Shown: in pieces, positions 9,111 to 19,260 of the stretch
Position numbering within the stretch: the stretch's first letter is position 1
Layout: the number at the start of each line of letters is the position of its first letter
NCBI GenBank assembly: GCA_030345135.1
Contig: CP128386.1
Location: 3,974,667-4,038,666 of the forward strand
Length of the DNA: 64,000 nucleotides
Direction: 5' to 3'
Source of the DNA: Chitinophagaceae bacterium DXS
GTDB taxonomy: Bacteria; Bacteroidota; Bacteroidia; Chitinophagales; Chitinophagaceae
Notes under the pieces: model-generated
Databases searched by the model: none
What the model saw: only the letters and a program-made list of their open reading frames with translations
Told to the model about the DNA's origin: nothing
Position numbers and translations under genes: made by a program

Positions 9111-9662
9111 TTAAAAATTAGAAGAAGTATTGTGGCGGGTTCTCGGCGCAGTAAATTGATTATATGGCATCATAGGATAACTACTTCTTTCAATGCCAAT
9201 ACTTCCGGAAATGGAAAAAGTCTTGTCATCATTTACATACATTAATCCAAGTTCGGCCCTTGTGTAAACACCCAGGCTTCCCGGTTTCATGTAGCTATTT
9301 GTTTGAAAACCTTTCGGCATATTGCCGGTAATAAATGCCTGGTTGAAGTTAACGTAACCGGGCGCTACTGACACGCCTGCAAATGCATATAAATTATTAT
9401 TGAGCTTGCGGTTTAATTGCAGACCAATGGGTGCAGAGATATAGGTGGCCGTATTGCCACCGGCGAAAACAACACCGGTGGAAATTCCAACATATTTGCT
9501 GACAAACCATTTTTTATTGGAAAGGTCATTATTCTTCAATCTGTCATGCGCAGAAAGGCTCTCGCTCCGCCGGTAGTCGGCATAGCTTGATGGAAATAAG
9601 TCCTGCGCGTTTAAAGACGACGCAGCACACATTAATAATCCTAAAAATAACAACCCGCGCAT
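9111..9662 (-). CDS. Hypothetical small outer-membrane beta-barrel-like protein
   Basis: The 183-residue protein starts with a clear Sec signal peptide ending in the NAQ motif common in Bacteroidota (about residues 1-20). The rest alternates hydrophobic and polar residues and is rich in glycine, with phrases such as GISTGVVFAGG, PIGLQLNRKLNNNLYAFAGVSVAPG and AELGLMYVNDDKTFSISGSIG, typical of small outer-membrane beta-barrels. It lacks a terminal phenylalanine, and the tail RTRHNTSSNF is less regular, so the 3' end may have been altered next to the repeat at 9065. No named family is recognised. It stands alone between two plus-strand loci. Confidence 0.7.
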   Translation of the reverse strand: MRGLLFLGLLMCAASSLNAQDLFPSSYADYRRSESLSAHDRLKNNDLSNKKWFVSKYVGISTGVVFAGGNTATYISAPIGLQLNRKLNNNLYAFAGVSVAPGYVNFNQAFITGNMPKGFQTNSYMKPGSLGVYTRAELGLMYVNDDKTFSISGSIGIERSSYPMMPYNQFTAPRTRHNTSSNF

Positions 9663-10143
9663 TCTGTATCAGCTTATGTGGTAAAAGTACGGCTTGTTAA
9701 CTTAACCTGCAACGCAACCGAACCAATTTTAAGCAATATTATGCAGAATTGATGACGAACATATCAACTTAAAAATCAGATTCTCCCGGTTTATGCAATC
9801 GTTAACGGGAACGGTTCCGTAAATATTTTCAACAGGGTTCAACCAAAAACCGCCCATTGTTTTTTAAATTTATTAACAATTACTGTTTGCCAGTTTTCGA
9901 ACCTCCCGCGAAGACACCATAAGATTGCTAAGTTTAAATTTTTGCGTATGACAAGACGCTGCCTGTTTCCTATCATATAATCATTGTGATAAGACGAACT
10001 ATTTGCGGAATATTAAAACATATTAATATCCGGTTATAAGCAGTTTTTGTTATGCAACCGATTGAATAAGCACTCTCCACTGGTCTGCCTTCTGCAATTT
10101 GAATAGCAAGCAATTAGTAAATAACAATCTACAAATCAGCCCC
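9663..10143. other. Divergent intergenic region upstream of susC-like gene
   Basis: The region separates the minus-strand membrane protein from the plus-strand SusC gene and must hold both promoters. It contains an imperfect palindrome at 9805-9820 discussed separately. No small gene is visible. Confidence 0.5.
9805..9820. promoter_or_regulatory. Candidate LacI-type operator
   Basis: ACGGGAACGGTTCCGT is an imperfect 16-base palindrome (ACGG-GAAC / GGTTCCGT) of the size and CG-centred style used by LacI-family repressors. It lies about 325 bp upstream of the susC-like start, and a LacI-family gene sits at the other end of that cluster. I found no second copy near the regulator's own gene, so the assignment is tentative. 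Confidence 0.3.
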
Positions 10144-13100
10144 ATGAAGTATAAGCTGTGGTTCCAAACAGTCCTTTTCAACAAGATGTTGTTGGGATGT
10201 CTTATTCTGTCTTTCAGTTTTACCCTGACTTTAGCCCAAACTTCAACAGTTACGGGTAAGGTATTGTCCAAAGATGCAGACACTGCCTTAGCTGATGTAA
10301 GCATAAAGGTAAAGGGTACCAATGTAGGCACCACAACCAAAGCTGATGGCTCGTTCTCCATACAGGCACCGGCGAATGGAACATTGGAAGTTGGCTATGT
10401 AGGTTTCTTTTCCCAGGAAGTGGCCATTAGTGGCAGTAAGAATCTAACAATACGCCTTGTAGCAGATGTACAGTCACTGCAGCAGGTAGTTGTAATTGGT
10501 TATGGTACACAAAAGAAACGTGACCTTACTGGCGCTGTTAGTTCCGTCAATGCAGCCACAATTGCCAAGATGCCTGTGACGACTGTAGATCAGGCGTTAC
10601 AGGGGCGGGCAGCAGGCGTTCAGGTAGTTAATAACGATGGTGCTCCCGGAGGCAATATGAGTGTACTGATCAGAGGTATAGGAAGCCTTGCAACAGGTGG
10701 TAACACACCGTTGTATGTTGTAGACGGATATCCGACAACGGGCAACATGAACAATCTTAATCCAAATGATATTGCTTCCATAGATGTGTTGAAAGATGCT
10801 TCAGCTACCGCAGTGTATGGTATTCGCGCTGCAAACGGTGTTATCATCATTACTACAAAAAAAGGTGCACAAGGTAAGCTACAGGTATCACTTGACATCT
10901 TTGAATCCATCCAGAGCAAACCCAAAATGTATCATATTCTCAACGCGCAGCAATTCGCCACTTTAGCCAATGAAGTTGCAGCAGCTGATCCCCAACAAAA
11001 CTTCCAGGTGTTTGCGCCGTGGAAAAACCCGGAATCACTGCATAGCGTAGATTGGCAAAATGCAATGTACCGCACAGGGCTTACACAAAACTATACGCTG
11101 GCGATCCGTGGTGGTAATGATAAGATCCAGTCATCAGCTTCAGTCGGCTATTATGATCAAAAAGGCATAGTGCAGGGATCATTCTTTAAAAGATATACTT
11201 TGGGCGTTAACCTGGACTATACGCCGGTAAAATGGCTCAGGTCTTCTACCAGCGCTAAATACACCTATCAAAATTCTAACAACCCCTTCCCCACCGGAAA
11301 TCTTGTACAGTTGACAGAATTGCCGCCCACACTTGACAGTGGCAACAAGTTCACTTACCAGATAAAAGATGATAAAGGCAATTATGGCTTTTATAATCCT
11401 ATCTACACGTATGTTGCGAAATATGGCAATCCACTTTACAGTATAGAAACCAATCAATATTCAAACGTAAACAACTTTCTTCTAGCCACTTCTTCATTGG
11501 AAGCGGCTGTTTGGAACGGCATTAAAATAAAAACCAATGCGGGCGTAAATACCAATAACTATTCCGGTTCATATTTTCAACCGGAAGATAACCGGTTGAT
11601 CAATCAATATGGAGGGCAGGCGGGATCATCTGCAAATGCATTATACTCGCAACACCTCAATCAAACTTTTGAGTGGTTATGGGAAAACACTATTTCTTAC
11701 GATAAAACATTTGGTCAACATGCCATACACTTTGTTGGAGGTATATCTGCACAGGAAAATACTTATACGGCAATGGGAGGCAGTGGAATTCCACCAAACA
11801 GTGTGATAAGAGATCTTGCACAAGTAACTAATCTTAGACTTGATCAAAATGGTAATGGCCAGGTTAAAAGTTCTCTGGCATCGGAGTTTGCCAGACTGAG
11901 CTATGGGTTTGGAGATAAATACCTGATCACAGGTACTATCAGAAGAGATGGTTCTTCCAAGTTTGACACCGGTCACCAATATGGCGTATTCCCTTCTGGC
12001 GCAGTTGCGTGGAGGGCTAAAGAAGAATCTTTTCTTAAAGATGCCAGCTGGCTTACAGACCTTAAGTTCCGTGGCAGTTATGGCGTTGTGGGCAACCAGG
12101 GAGCCATACAGCCGTTCCAGTACCAGGCATTATACTCCACCGGGTATGGCCCGAACTTCGCTCCAGGCGGTGGACAGAGTAATCTTGGCTATCCCTTCGA
12201 CAAAATATATCAAAGAGGTTACGCGCAAACACAACCAGCCAATCCCGACCTGAAATGGGAGACAGATTACATGACTGATATTGGTCTTGACGCCGCTTTC
12301 TTAAAAGGTGAATTGACCATTACCGGCGACTGGTTCCACCGAAAATCAAAGGACTTTTTGCTTACACTTGCTGCTCCCGCACAAACAGGATACAATTACC
12401 TGACACGTAATGTAGGTAGCATGGAAAATAAAGGCGTTGAACTGGCTGTTAACTATAACCATGGCGTAAACAAAGATTTTCACTATGGCATCGGCGCCAC
12501 TTTCACATCAATTAAAAACACACTTACCAGTATTGCATCAGGCACCAACTTTATCACCAATTTTGGAGGCGTAATTCCAGCTGGTAACGGATGGAGCACT
12601 TTCACAGAAACATTTGTAGGGGGACCTGTGGGCGAGTTCTATGGATATAAATCACTTGGCGTATTCCAAACACAGGCACAGGTAGATGCACTGAATGCGG
12701 CCTCTGCAGCAAAAGATCCCAACTATCCTTTCTATCAAAAAACCGTCACTATGGCCGGTGATCGTTACTTTGCTGATGTAAATGGTGATGGCCATGTTGA
12801 TGCTACTGATCAGACAAGTCTTGGCAGTCCACAACCTAAATTCTATGGCAGCCTTAACCTGGATGTTACTTATAAGGGATGGGATTTCAACGCTTACTTC
12901 TACGGTGTAAATGGCAACAAAATACTCAACTATCAAAAGAGTGCATTGGAAAGTTTCCAGAACAGAAGTTTTGTGGGCGTGCAGAATGTGAGCTATGAAT
13001 ACTATGTAAATCACTGGACACCAAACAATCCCTCCAACGTATATTCCCGGGCCAGCTACAATGATGATGCTACGGGCAGTAACGTTCCTTCAAGTGCCTG

Positions 13101-13356
13101 GATTGAAAACGGCAGTTACATAAAACTGAAAAGCCTTACAGTTGGCTATACTTTACCAGACGATTTGCTAAGAAAGATGACACTTACTAAAGTGCGCGTT
13201 TACATATCATCACAAAATCTGTTCACCATAACCAAGTACAGCGGTCTTGATCCTGAGATCGGTATTCAGGGTAATAACGCCACACAAAACGGCGTGGATA
13301 ATGGAACTTATCCGTCATCACGGTTTTTCACTTTTGGCTTAAACGTAACATTCTAA
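10144..13356 (+). CDS. SusC/RagA-family TonB-linked outer-membrane transporter
   Basis: The 1070-residue protein is a TonB-dependent receptor of the SusC type, which imports oligosaccharides or peptides across the outer membrane together with a SusD lipoprotein. I chose the ATG at 10144 because it begins a good signal peptide (about residues 1-32, ending LTLAQ); a TTG at 10099 would add an unlikely 15 residues. A carboxypeptidase-regulatory-like domain follows (STVTGKVLSKDADTALADVS to about residue 110), then the SusC signature VVVIGYGTQKKRDLTGAVSSV around 120-140, the plug domain (QGRAAGVQVV, GSLATGGNTPLYVVDGYP), and a long beta-barrel ending in NVTF with terminal phenylalanine. Its partner SusD starts 26 bp downstream. 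Confidence 0.96.
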   Translation: MKYKLWFQTVLFNKMLLGCLILSFSFTLTLAQTSTVTGKVLSKDADTALADVSIKVKGTNVGTTTKADGSFSIQAPANGTLEVGYVGFFSQEVAISGSKNLTIRLVADVQSLQQVVVIGYGTQKKRDLTGAVSSVNAATIAKMPVTTVDQALQGRAAGVQVVNNDGAPGGNMSVLIRGIGSLATGGNTPLYVVDGYPTTGNMNNLNPNDIASIDVLKDASATAVYGIRAANGVIIITTKKGAQGKLQVSLDIFESIQSKPKMYHILNAQQFATLANEVAAADPQQNFQVFAPWKNPESLHSVDWQNAMYRTGLTQNYTLAIRGGNDKIQSSASVGYYDQKGIVQGSFFKRYTLGVNLDYTPVKWLRSSTSAKYTYQNSNNPFPTGNLVQLTELPPTLDSGNKFTYQIKDDKGNYGFYNPIYTYVAKYGNPLYSIETNQYSNVNNFLLATSSLEAAVWNGIKIKTNAGVNTNNYSGSYFQPEDNRLINQYGGQAGSSANALYSQHLNQTFEWLWENTISYDKTFGQHAIHFVGGISAQENTYTAMGGSGIPPNSVIRDLAQVTNLRLDQNGNGQVKSSLASEFARLSYGFGDKYLITGTIRRDGSSKFDTGHQYGVFPSGAVAWRAKEESFLKDASWLTDLKFRGSYGVVGNQGAIQPFQYQALYSTGYGPNFAPGGGQSNLGYPFDKIYQRGYAQTQPANPDLKWETDYMTDIGLDAAFLKGELTITGDWFHRKSKDFLLTLAAPAQTGYNYLTRNVGSMENKGVELAVNYNHGVNKDFHYGIGATFTSIKNTLTSIASGTNFITNFGGVIPAGNGWSTFTETFVGGPVGEFYGYKSLGVFQTQAQVDALNAASAAKDPNYPFYQKTVTMAGDRYFADVNGDGHVDATDQTSLGSPQPKFYGSLNLDVTYKGWDFNAYFYGVNGNKILNYQKSALESFQNRSFVGVQNVSYEYYVNHWTPNNPSNVYSRASYNDDATGSNVPSSAWIENGSYIKLKSLTVGYTLPDDLLRKMTLTKVRVYISSQNLFTITKYSGLDPEIGIQGNNATQNGVDNGTYPSSRFFTFGLNVTF

Positions 13357-13381
13357 TAAACCAACGAAAACTATTGAGACT

Positions 13382-15142
13382 ATGAAACTGAACAAGAAAT
13401 ATTTAATTGCACTGGCTCTCTTTGTTGCGTTTATTCCCGTGGCAATCATTCCTATTGCATGTAAAAAGAGCTTCCTGGTGCAAACAAATACGTTCCAGTC
13501 AACGGAAGAAGCCACCTTTCAAAAAGCTTCAGATGTTGTATCGCTTGTCAACAGCATTTACGACACCTACCAGAATAGTAACCTGCTTAAAAAATCCATA
13601 TGGTATTACGCCAACTTCCAGACACATGACTGGTTCAACTATGGAAACGATATTATCTGGAACTATTACGCGATACCTGCGGATTTCTATGCACTGCCTG
13701 ACTTCTGGAACAATGCATACATCGGTATAGCAAGAGCCAATTCTTCCTTTGGTGTGATTCAAAAAGCACTGGACAAAGGAATTCTTACCGCAGATCTGGC
13801 GCAACGGTTAACAGGCGAAGCCTATTTTCTGCGCGGCATGACCTATTACTACCTGGCAGGATCATTTGGAGGTGTGCCACTTGAATTAAGCGACAAAACA
13901 AACGGCCTTACGCCGCGTTCTGCCCAGGACTCTGTATTTATGCAAGTTGTTGCCGACATGGATAAGGCCGCAGAACTGCTACCATGGAAAGAAAACCTTC
14001 CTCCCGCTGAACTTGGCAGGGCAACAAAAGGTGCAGCATTAGGTTATGCGGGTTCTGCAAGAATGTGGTTGAAAGATTATGCCGGCGCCATCCAGAATTT
14101 CAATGCGCTGGAAGGGAAATATCACCTGCTTACCAACTTCATCGACGTACATGAATACAGCAATCAGAATAACGACGAATCGCTGTTTGAAATACAATTT
14201 GAAGTACCGGACGGAGGCTCTCAAAGCTGGGATGGAAGCTGGCAACCGCCGGGAGGTGAAATTGCATGGATAGATGCATTTAGCTGGCCATGGGAAATAA
14301 GCGGTGAAGGCTACGACTATGGCAACCCGGGCCTCTGGCTTTCTTACCAGGCAGGCGACAAACGTAAACTGGGAACGATTTGCGGCCCTGGTGACTCAAG
14401 TATAAGCCCCGGCATTATTGCAAAAGGTGGAATTAGGAGTTACGCACCCGTTAAGTCCGGATTTGTAGCCGGAAACAAAACATATATTGGAGACGACGGA
14501 AAGATCATCAACACCTGCGGTTCGCTTGCGCGTCCATGGTACGGTGATGATGGCAAACGCACCGGCTACTATTGCGCCAAGCACTGGAGAGACCCGACAC
14601 TCAGTGGTAGTAACTCATTTGATACTACCGCAGGTTCTCCGCAAAAGATCTTTGGTGCACAAAACCAGATCATGTTACGCTATGCAGAGATCCTCTTAAG
14701 CAGGGCTGAATGCAAGATCCGCACCGGAGATGTTCCCGGTGGCTTGGCCGATATAAAACTGGTAAGAGACAGAGCCTGGGGTGGCACTGCTCCCGCTGTT
14801 ATGCAGGATGGCGCCAACTACGACGGAAGTCCTTCAACACCAATTACCGATCCTCTGCAAATGGTTTTAAGTGAATACAGGCACGAACTTACCGGCGAAT
14901 ATTCATTGTTTTATGATCTGCGCAGAGCCGGTAATGATGTGGCTGCAGCTTTTATCAAGAAAGCTTATGGCACTGTTGACAATCAAAATAATCCAATACC
15001 TAACCCGGCGCCGGGCCCAACACATGATGGCAAACCACATGGTTTGTTCAATGCTTCACTTCCGCCAACACGTGCGGTATTACCCATTCCGCAGGTAGCG
15101 ATAGGATTGAATCCTAATCTTACACAAAATCCGGGATATTAA
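13382..15142 (+). CDS. SusD/RagB-family nutrient-binding outer-membrane lipoprotein
   Basis: The 586-residue protein is the substrate-binding partner of the preceding SusC. A lipoprotein signal peptide ends at IPIAC with the lipidated cysteine at residue 27. SusD-like N-terminal features include LVNSIYDTYQ and, further on, RLTGEAYFLRGMTYYYLAGSFGGVP, a signature of the TPR core. The C-terminal SusD domain contains MLRYAEILLSRAEC and SEYRHELTGEYSLFYDLRRAGN. It ends in the typical PIPQ...NPNLTQNPGY. It should sit on the cell surface as a lid on the SusC barrel. A strong terminator lies directly after it, so the downstream lipoprotein gene probably has its own promoter or depends on readthrough. 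Confidence 0.96.
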   Translation: MKLNKKYLIALALFVAFIPVAIIPIACKKSFLVQTNTFQSTEEATFQKASDVVSLVNSIYDTYQNSNLLKKSIWYYANFQTHDWFNYGNDIIWNYYAIPADFYALPDFWNNAYIGIARANSSFGVIQKALDKGILTADLAQRLTGEAYFLRGMTYYYLAGSFGGVPLELSDKTNGLTPRSAQDSVFMQVVADMDKAAELLPWKENLPPAELGRATKGAALGYAGSARMWLKDYAGAIQNFNALEGKYHLLTNFIDVHEYSNQNNDESLFEIQFEVPDGGSQSWDGSWQPPGGEIAWIDAFSWPWEISGEGYDYGNPGLWLSYQAGDKRKLGTICGPGDSSISPGIIAKGGIRSYAPVKSGFVAGNKTYIGDDGKIINTCGSLARPWYGDDGKRTGYYCAKHWRDPTLSGSNSFDTTAGSPQKIFGAQNQIMLRYAEILLSRAECKIRTGDVPGGLADIKLVRDRAWGGTAPAVMQDGANYDGSPSTPITDPLQMVLSEYRHELTGEYSLFYDLRRAGNDVAAAFIKKAYGTVDNQNNPIPNPAPGPTHDGKPHGLFNASLPPTRAVLPIPQVAIGLNPNLTQNPGY

Positions 15143-15161
15143 GCAACAACTAATTAACTTT

Positions 15162-15191
15162 AAAAAGGGGTTTCCAAAGAACCCCTTTTTT
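15162..15191 (+). terminator. Rho-independent terminator after susD-like gene
   Basis: AAAAAGGGGTT at 15162-15172 pairs exactly with AACCCCTTTTT at 15180-15190, followed by one more T. It starts 20 bp after the susD stop codon. The symmetric A/T ends mean it could also work on the opposite strand. Confidence 0.85.
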
Positions 15192-15224
15192 GCTGACCAC
15201 ATTAACATTCGCTGCTTACTTAAG

Positions 15225-18200
15225 ATGATTGCTATGAGGCTATTAAAAATCTTTGCGCTCTGCTTTTTTCTGTTTTGCTTTTTAGCCTGCAACAACAAAA
15301 AAACTTTATTTGAAGAGGTTCCGTCGTCACACTCCGGCATAACGTTCAATAACAGGATCACAGAAAGTGATTCCCTGAATCCGATTGACGTGGTGAATAT
15401 TTATAACGGAGGCGGAGTTGGTGTCGGCGATTTTAACAACGATGGCCTGCAGGATATTTTTCTTACAGGAAACATGGTTTCGAGCAAACTCTATCTTAAT
15501 AAAGGCAGTTTTAAATTCACGGATGTGACTGATGATGCTGGTGTTGATGGAATGGGAAGATGGGCAAGAGGTGTTGCAGTTATTGACATAAACAATGATG
15601 GATTATTGGACGTTTATATCTGCAACACTATTTACAAAGACTCTTTAAAAAGACGAAATATTCTCTACGTTAATCAGGGCATAGACAAAAACGGCATTCC
15701 GCATTTTAAAGACCAGGCTGAAGCTTACGGACTGGACATTAATGTTCAGTCTACCATGGCAAGCTTTTTTGATTATGATAATGATGGAGACCTCGACATG
15801 TACCTCACCGTTAACGAAGCTTCCAATGGTTATGATGCATCGGTTTTTACCAAACGCAATAGCGGCACTCAAACCCCAAGCATGGGAAGACTGTATCGCA
15901 ACGACATGGATGAGACATTGAAACATCCCGTATTTCACAATGTTTCCCAACAGGCCGGGATTGTATATGCAGGTTTCGGGCATGCTGCAACTATTTGCGA
16001 CCTGAACAATGATGGCTGGAAGGATATTTATATTTCGGATGATTTTATCTCCAACAACCTGCTTTACATCAACAACCACAACGGCACTTTTACCGACCGT
16101 TCAAAGGAATATTTCAAACACACTTCTTTCAATGCAATGGGGCAGGATGTGATCGATATCAACAACGATGGACTGCCCGACGTGATAGAACTGGACATGA
16201 GCCCTGAAGACAATTACCGGAAGAAAACAATGACAGGTGCAAGTAACTACCTTGTGCAGCAAAATTTTGATCAGTACGGCTACCAGTATCAATATGTCCG
16301 CAACACATTGCAACTAAACCAGGGCATGGTATATGATGAGAACGACTCGATAGCGAGACCTGTATTTAGCGATATCGGCTTTATGAGTGGCATTTCTCAA
16401 ACAGACTGGAGCTGGACGCCTTTGGTGACAGATTTTGACAATGATGGTTACAGGGATATTATTATCACAAACGGTTTTCCTAAAGATGTTTCCGACCGCG
16501 ATTTTATAGTGTATCGCAAACAAAGCACAAAGTTGATCAGCAAACAGGATCTGATAAAACAGATCCCGGAAGTAAAGCTGCATAATTATGCTTACAGGAA
16601 TAACGGCAACCTTACCTTCAACGATGTAACCAATAATTGGGGACTATCCGTTCCTACCTTTTCCAATGGCGCCGTTTATGCAGACCTGGATAATGACGGC
16701 GACATGGATGTAGTGATCAACAACGTTAACGACGAAACGCTTGTTTACAAAAACACAGTTCGGGATAAAAATGATTCAACGTCATCGTTCCTCAGCATAA
16801 AATTTGTTGGAAGCGCTGCCAACAGGAACGGCATAGGCGCTTCTGCAACCGTATTTTATGATCACGGCAAACAGCAGGTGTATGAGAACAATCCGTATCG
16901 TGGCTATTTGTCGACCATGCAGACTGCAGCTCATTTTGGTTTAGGTAATGTAACATCGATTGATTCAGTAATTATTCAGTGGAATGATCAGTTGCAACAA
17001 AAAATTGTTGGCGTAAAACCTAACCAGGTGCTTACAGTCAATATTAAAGATGCCCGACGGCTACCCAATCTATCAGCGAACGCGAAACCGGCTGCCTCTT
17101 TATTTAAGGACATTACCAAAAGTGCGGGTATAACTTATAAACATCAGGATCGCGACCTGATAGATTTTAATCAGCAAAGTGTATTGCCACATAAATTTTC
17201 AGAATATAACCCGGCGCTTGCAGTTGCCGATATGAATGGCGATGGACTTGATGACATTGTTTCAGGAGGTAATCTCAGCAGTCCTGCCCAGCTTTTCCTT
17301 CAACAAAAAAACGGTTCTTTCATTCAAAAGAATTTTCTCCCTGATATGGACAGAAACTACCGGGATGAAGGCATTCTTTTATTTGATGCAAATGGTGACG
17401 GCAAAACTGATGTATATATTGTAAGCGGTGGCTTCAGGGAAGCGGAAGGCGATTCCACTTACCTTGACCGGCTTTATGTAAATGATGGAAAAGGTCACTT
17501 CACTCAGGACTTGTCCGCATTACCAGCAAACACAACAAGCAAACTTTGTGTAAAAGCTTTTGATTATAACGGGGACGGGCTTGTTGATCTGTTTGTTTCA
17601 GGACGTGTAAAACCGGGACGATATCCCCAACCTGTTAGCAGTTTTATTTACAGGAATGACAGCCGCAATGGCAAAACAACATTTACCGATGTAACAGCCG
17701 ACATTGCTCCTGCTTTAAAAAACATTGGCCTGGTGTGTGACGCCTTGTTTACTGATTTTAATAATGACGGCCAGCCTGATCTTATACTTGCAGGCGAATG
17801 GATGCCTGTTACATTTTTTCAGTTTAAGAACGGCAAATTTGAAGATGTTACGAAGCTTACGGGTATTGCGGACAAAACAGGTTGGTTTAACTCAATAGTG
17901 GCAGGAGATTTCAGGCACACAGGAAGAACTGATTATATTATCGGCAATGCCGGATTAAATACGTTCTACAAAGCCAGTGACGAATTCCCCGTTTATATAA
18001 CTGCCAGTGATTTTGAAAAGAATGGAGGTTATCTGTCTATTCCATCATTGTATCTGCCGGATTCTTCAGGCGTTAAAAAAGAATTTCCGGCTAACGGAAG
18101 AGACGATATTATTGAACGCATGCCATCCATTAGAAAACGCTTTCCTGATTACAGATCTTTTGCGCGTGCAACCGTTACGGAAATATTTACGCCTGAAAAA

Positions 18201-18800
18201 ATGAAAACTGCATTGCGATTGAAAGCCAATATGCTTCAATCATGTTTTGTAAGAAATGACGGCAATGGCAGGTTTACATTGATACCACTTCCTGTGCAGG
18301 CACAGATGTCTGTGCTGGACGGCATGGTGGCAGATGATTTTGATGGCGATGGCAATCTTGATGTATTGATGAATGGAAATGATTTTGGGACCGATGTAAC
18401 CGTTGGAAGATATGATGCTTTAAATGGCCTGTTATTAAAAGGTGATGGCAAGGGGAATTTCCAGGCGTTATCAATTGCGCAAAGCGGCATTTTTATTCCC
18501 GGTGATGGAAAGTCGCTGGTGAAATTATTGGGAAGCAATGGCAATTATCTTGTAGCTGCGAGCCAGCATAAAGATTATTTAAAACTGTTCCGCTTAAATA
18601 CAAAACCCAAAACAATAAGAATAAACAACGATGACATGTTTGCGATGATCACATACAAAAACGGCAGCACGCAAAAACAGGAATTCTATTATGGTGATTC
18701 ATTTCTATCGCAATCCTCACGGTTTATAACAATAAATGAAAATGTTAGTAGCGTAACGGTTACAAACAATAAAGGAGCTAAACGAAATATTCCCCTTTAA
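15225..18800 (+). CDS. FG-GAP/VCBS repeat lipoprotein with ASPIC/UnbV domain
   Basis: The 1191-residue protein starts with a lipoprotein signal (FCFLACNNK, cysteine at residue 22); ATG at 15234 is an equally plausible start. It contains about a dozen FG-GAP-type calcium-binding blades with the DxNNDG or DxNGDG signature, such as DFNNDGLQD, DYDNDGDLD, DMNGDGLDD and DFDGDGNLD, which suggests one or two beta-propellers. An ASPIC/UnbV domain sits at about residues 518-611 (NPYRGYLSTMQTAAHFGLG). Proteins of this kind are commonly encoded beside SusCD pairs in Chitinophagaceae, where a surface-binding or polysaccharide-related role is assumed but not established. No catalytic motif was recognised. 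Confidence 0.93.
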   Translation: MIAMRLLKIFALCFFLFCFLACNNKKTLFEEVPSSHSGITFNNRITESDSLNPIDVVNIYNGGGVGVGDFNNDGLQDIFLTGNMVSSKLYLNKGSFKFTDVTDDAGVDGMGRWARGVAVIDINNDGLLDVYICNTIYKDSLKRRNILYVNQGIDKNGIPHFKDQAEAYGLDINVQSTMASFFDYDNDGDLDMYLTVNEASNGYDASVFTKRNSGTQTPSMGRLYRNDMDETLKHPVFHNVSQQAGIVYAGFGHAATICDLNNDGWKDIYISDDFISNNLLYINNHNGTFTDRSKEYFKHTSFNAMGQDVIDINNDGLPDVIELDMSPEDNYRKKTMTGASNYLVQQNFDQYGYQYQYVRNTLQLNQGMVYDENDSIARPVFSDIGFMSGISQTDWSWTPLVTDFDNDGYRDIIITNGFPKDVSDRDFIVYRKQSTKLISKQDLIKQIPEVKLHNYAYRNNGNLTFNDVTNNWGLSVPTFSNGAVYADLDNDGDMDVVINNVNDETLVYKNTVRDKNDSTSSFLSIKFVGSAANRNGIGASATVFYDHGKQQVYENNPYRGYLSTMQTAAHFGLGNVTSIDSVIIQWNDQLQQKIVGVKPNQVLTVNIKDARRLPNLSANAKPAASLFKDITKSAGITYKHQDRDLIDFNQQSVLPHKFSEYNPALAVADMNGDGLDDIVSGGNLSSPAQLFLQQKNGSFIQKNFLPDMDRNYRDEGILLFDANGDGKTDVYIVSGGFREAEGDSTYLDRLYVNDGKGHFTQDLSALPANTTSKLCVKAFDYNGDGLVDLFVSGRVKPGRYPQPVSSFIYRNDSRNGKTTFTDVTADIAPALKNIGLVCDALFTDFNNDGQPDLILAGEWMPVTFFQFKNGKFEDVTKLTGIADKTGWFNSIVAGDFRHTGRTDYIIGNAGLNTFYKASDEFPVYITASDFEKNGGYLSIPSLYLPDSSGVKKEFPANGRDDIIERMPSIRKRFPDYRSFARATVTEIFTPEKMKTALRLKANMLQSCFVRNDGNGRFTLIPLPVQAQMSVLDGMVADDFDGDGNLDVLMNGNDFGTDVTVGRYDALNGLLLKGDGKGNFQALSIAQSGIFIPGDGKSLVKLLGSNGNYLVAASQHKDYLKLFRLNTKPKTIRINNDDMFAMITYKNGSTQKQEFYYGDSFLSQSSRFITINENVSSVTVTNNKGAKRNIPL

Positions 18801-18811
18801 GCAACCGTGCA

Positions 18812-18846
18812 AAAGCTTAAAGCCCAAAGCCTAAAGCTCAAAGCTG
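18812..18846. repeat. 7-bp tandem repeat, five units
   Basis: AAAGCTT, AAAGCCC, AAAGCCT, AAAGCTC and AAAGCTG follow one another without gaps, starting 11 bases after the stop codon of the FG-GAP gene. Confidence 0.75.
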
Positions 18847-18860
18847 ACCGAAGCGATGTT

Positions 18861-19170
18861 TTTTGAACCATATAAGGCACATAAGGGCGTATAAGAAGTT
18901 ACACCGGAGGCCAATAATGGCTAAAGCAGTATAACATTTACTCAGCCGGTTTGTGCCCTTCACCATTGACCATTCAGTATTCACTAGTTGCATATAAGGC
19001 TTTCACACATAAACTTACATTTCTTATATGCCTTCTATACAACTAGTGAATAGTCAATAGTCAATGGTGAAAGTCCGGTCTGGCTAAGTAAATTTATTCT
19101 CGTTTAAGTACAATTATTATCGTAGACAAAATCCTTATTTGCTCTTATATGCCTTATATGGTTTAAAAAA
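18861..19170. repeat. Inverted pair of AACCATATAAGG repeat copies
   Basis: A direct copy (18861-18990) carrying TTTTGAACCATATAAGG and CCATTGACCATTCAGTATTC is followed by an inverted copy (19041-19170) carrying GAATAGTCAATAGTCAATGG and CTTATATGCCTTATATGG. The whole block is therefore a 310-bp element with terminal inverted repeats that could fold into one long stem. Confidence 0.7.
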
Positions 19171-19260
19171 CTTCGCTTCGGTCTGCTTTAAGCTTTATAA
19201 GTTGTTTACTATGAAACGTTGGGGCGGCCAACTCCTTACTTATATGGTTTAGAAAAAAAT

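Larger units (their letters stand above)
18801..19260. other. Repeat-filled convergent intergenic region
   Basis: No gene. The region lies between the convergent 3' ends of the FG-GAP gene and the LacI-family gene. It holds a 7-bp tandem repeat (18812-18846), one direct and one inverted copy of the AACCATATAAGG repeat (18861-18990 and 19041-19170) and a further half-end at 19236-19255. Confidence 0.75.

Noticed and set aside
18861-19170. Insertion sequence
   Set aside because: There are inverted ends but no transposase frame, so only a non-autonomous repeat can be claimed.
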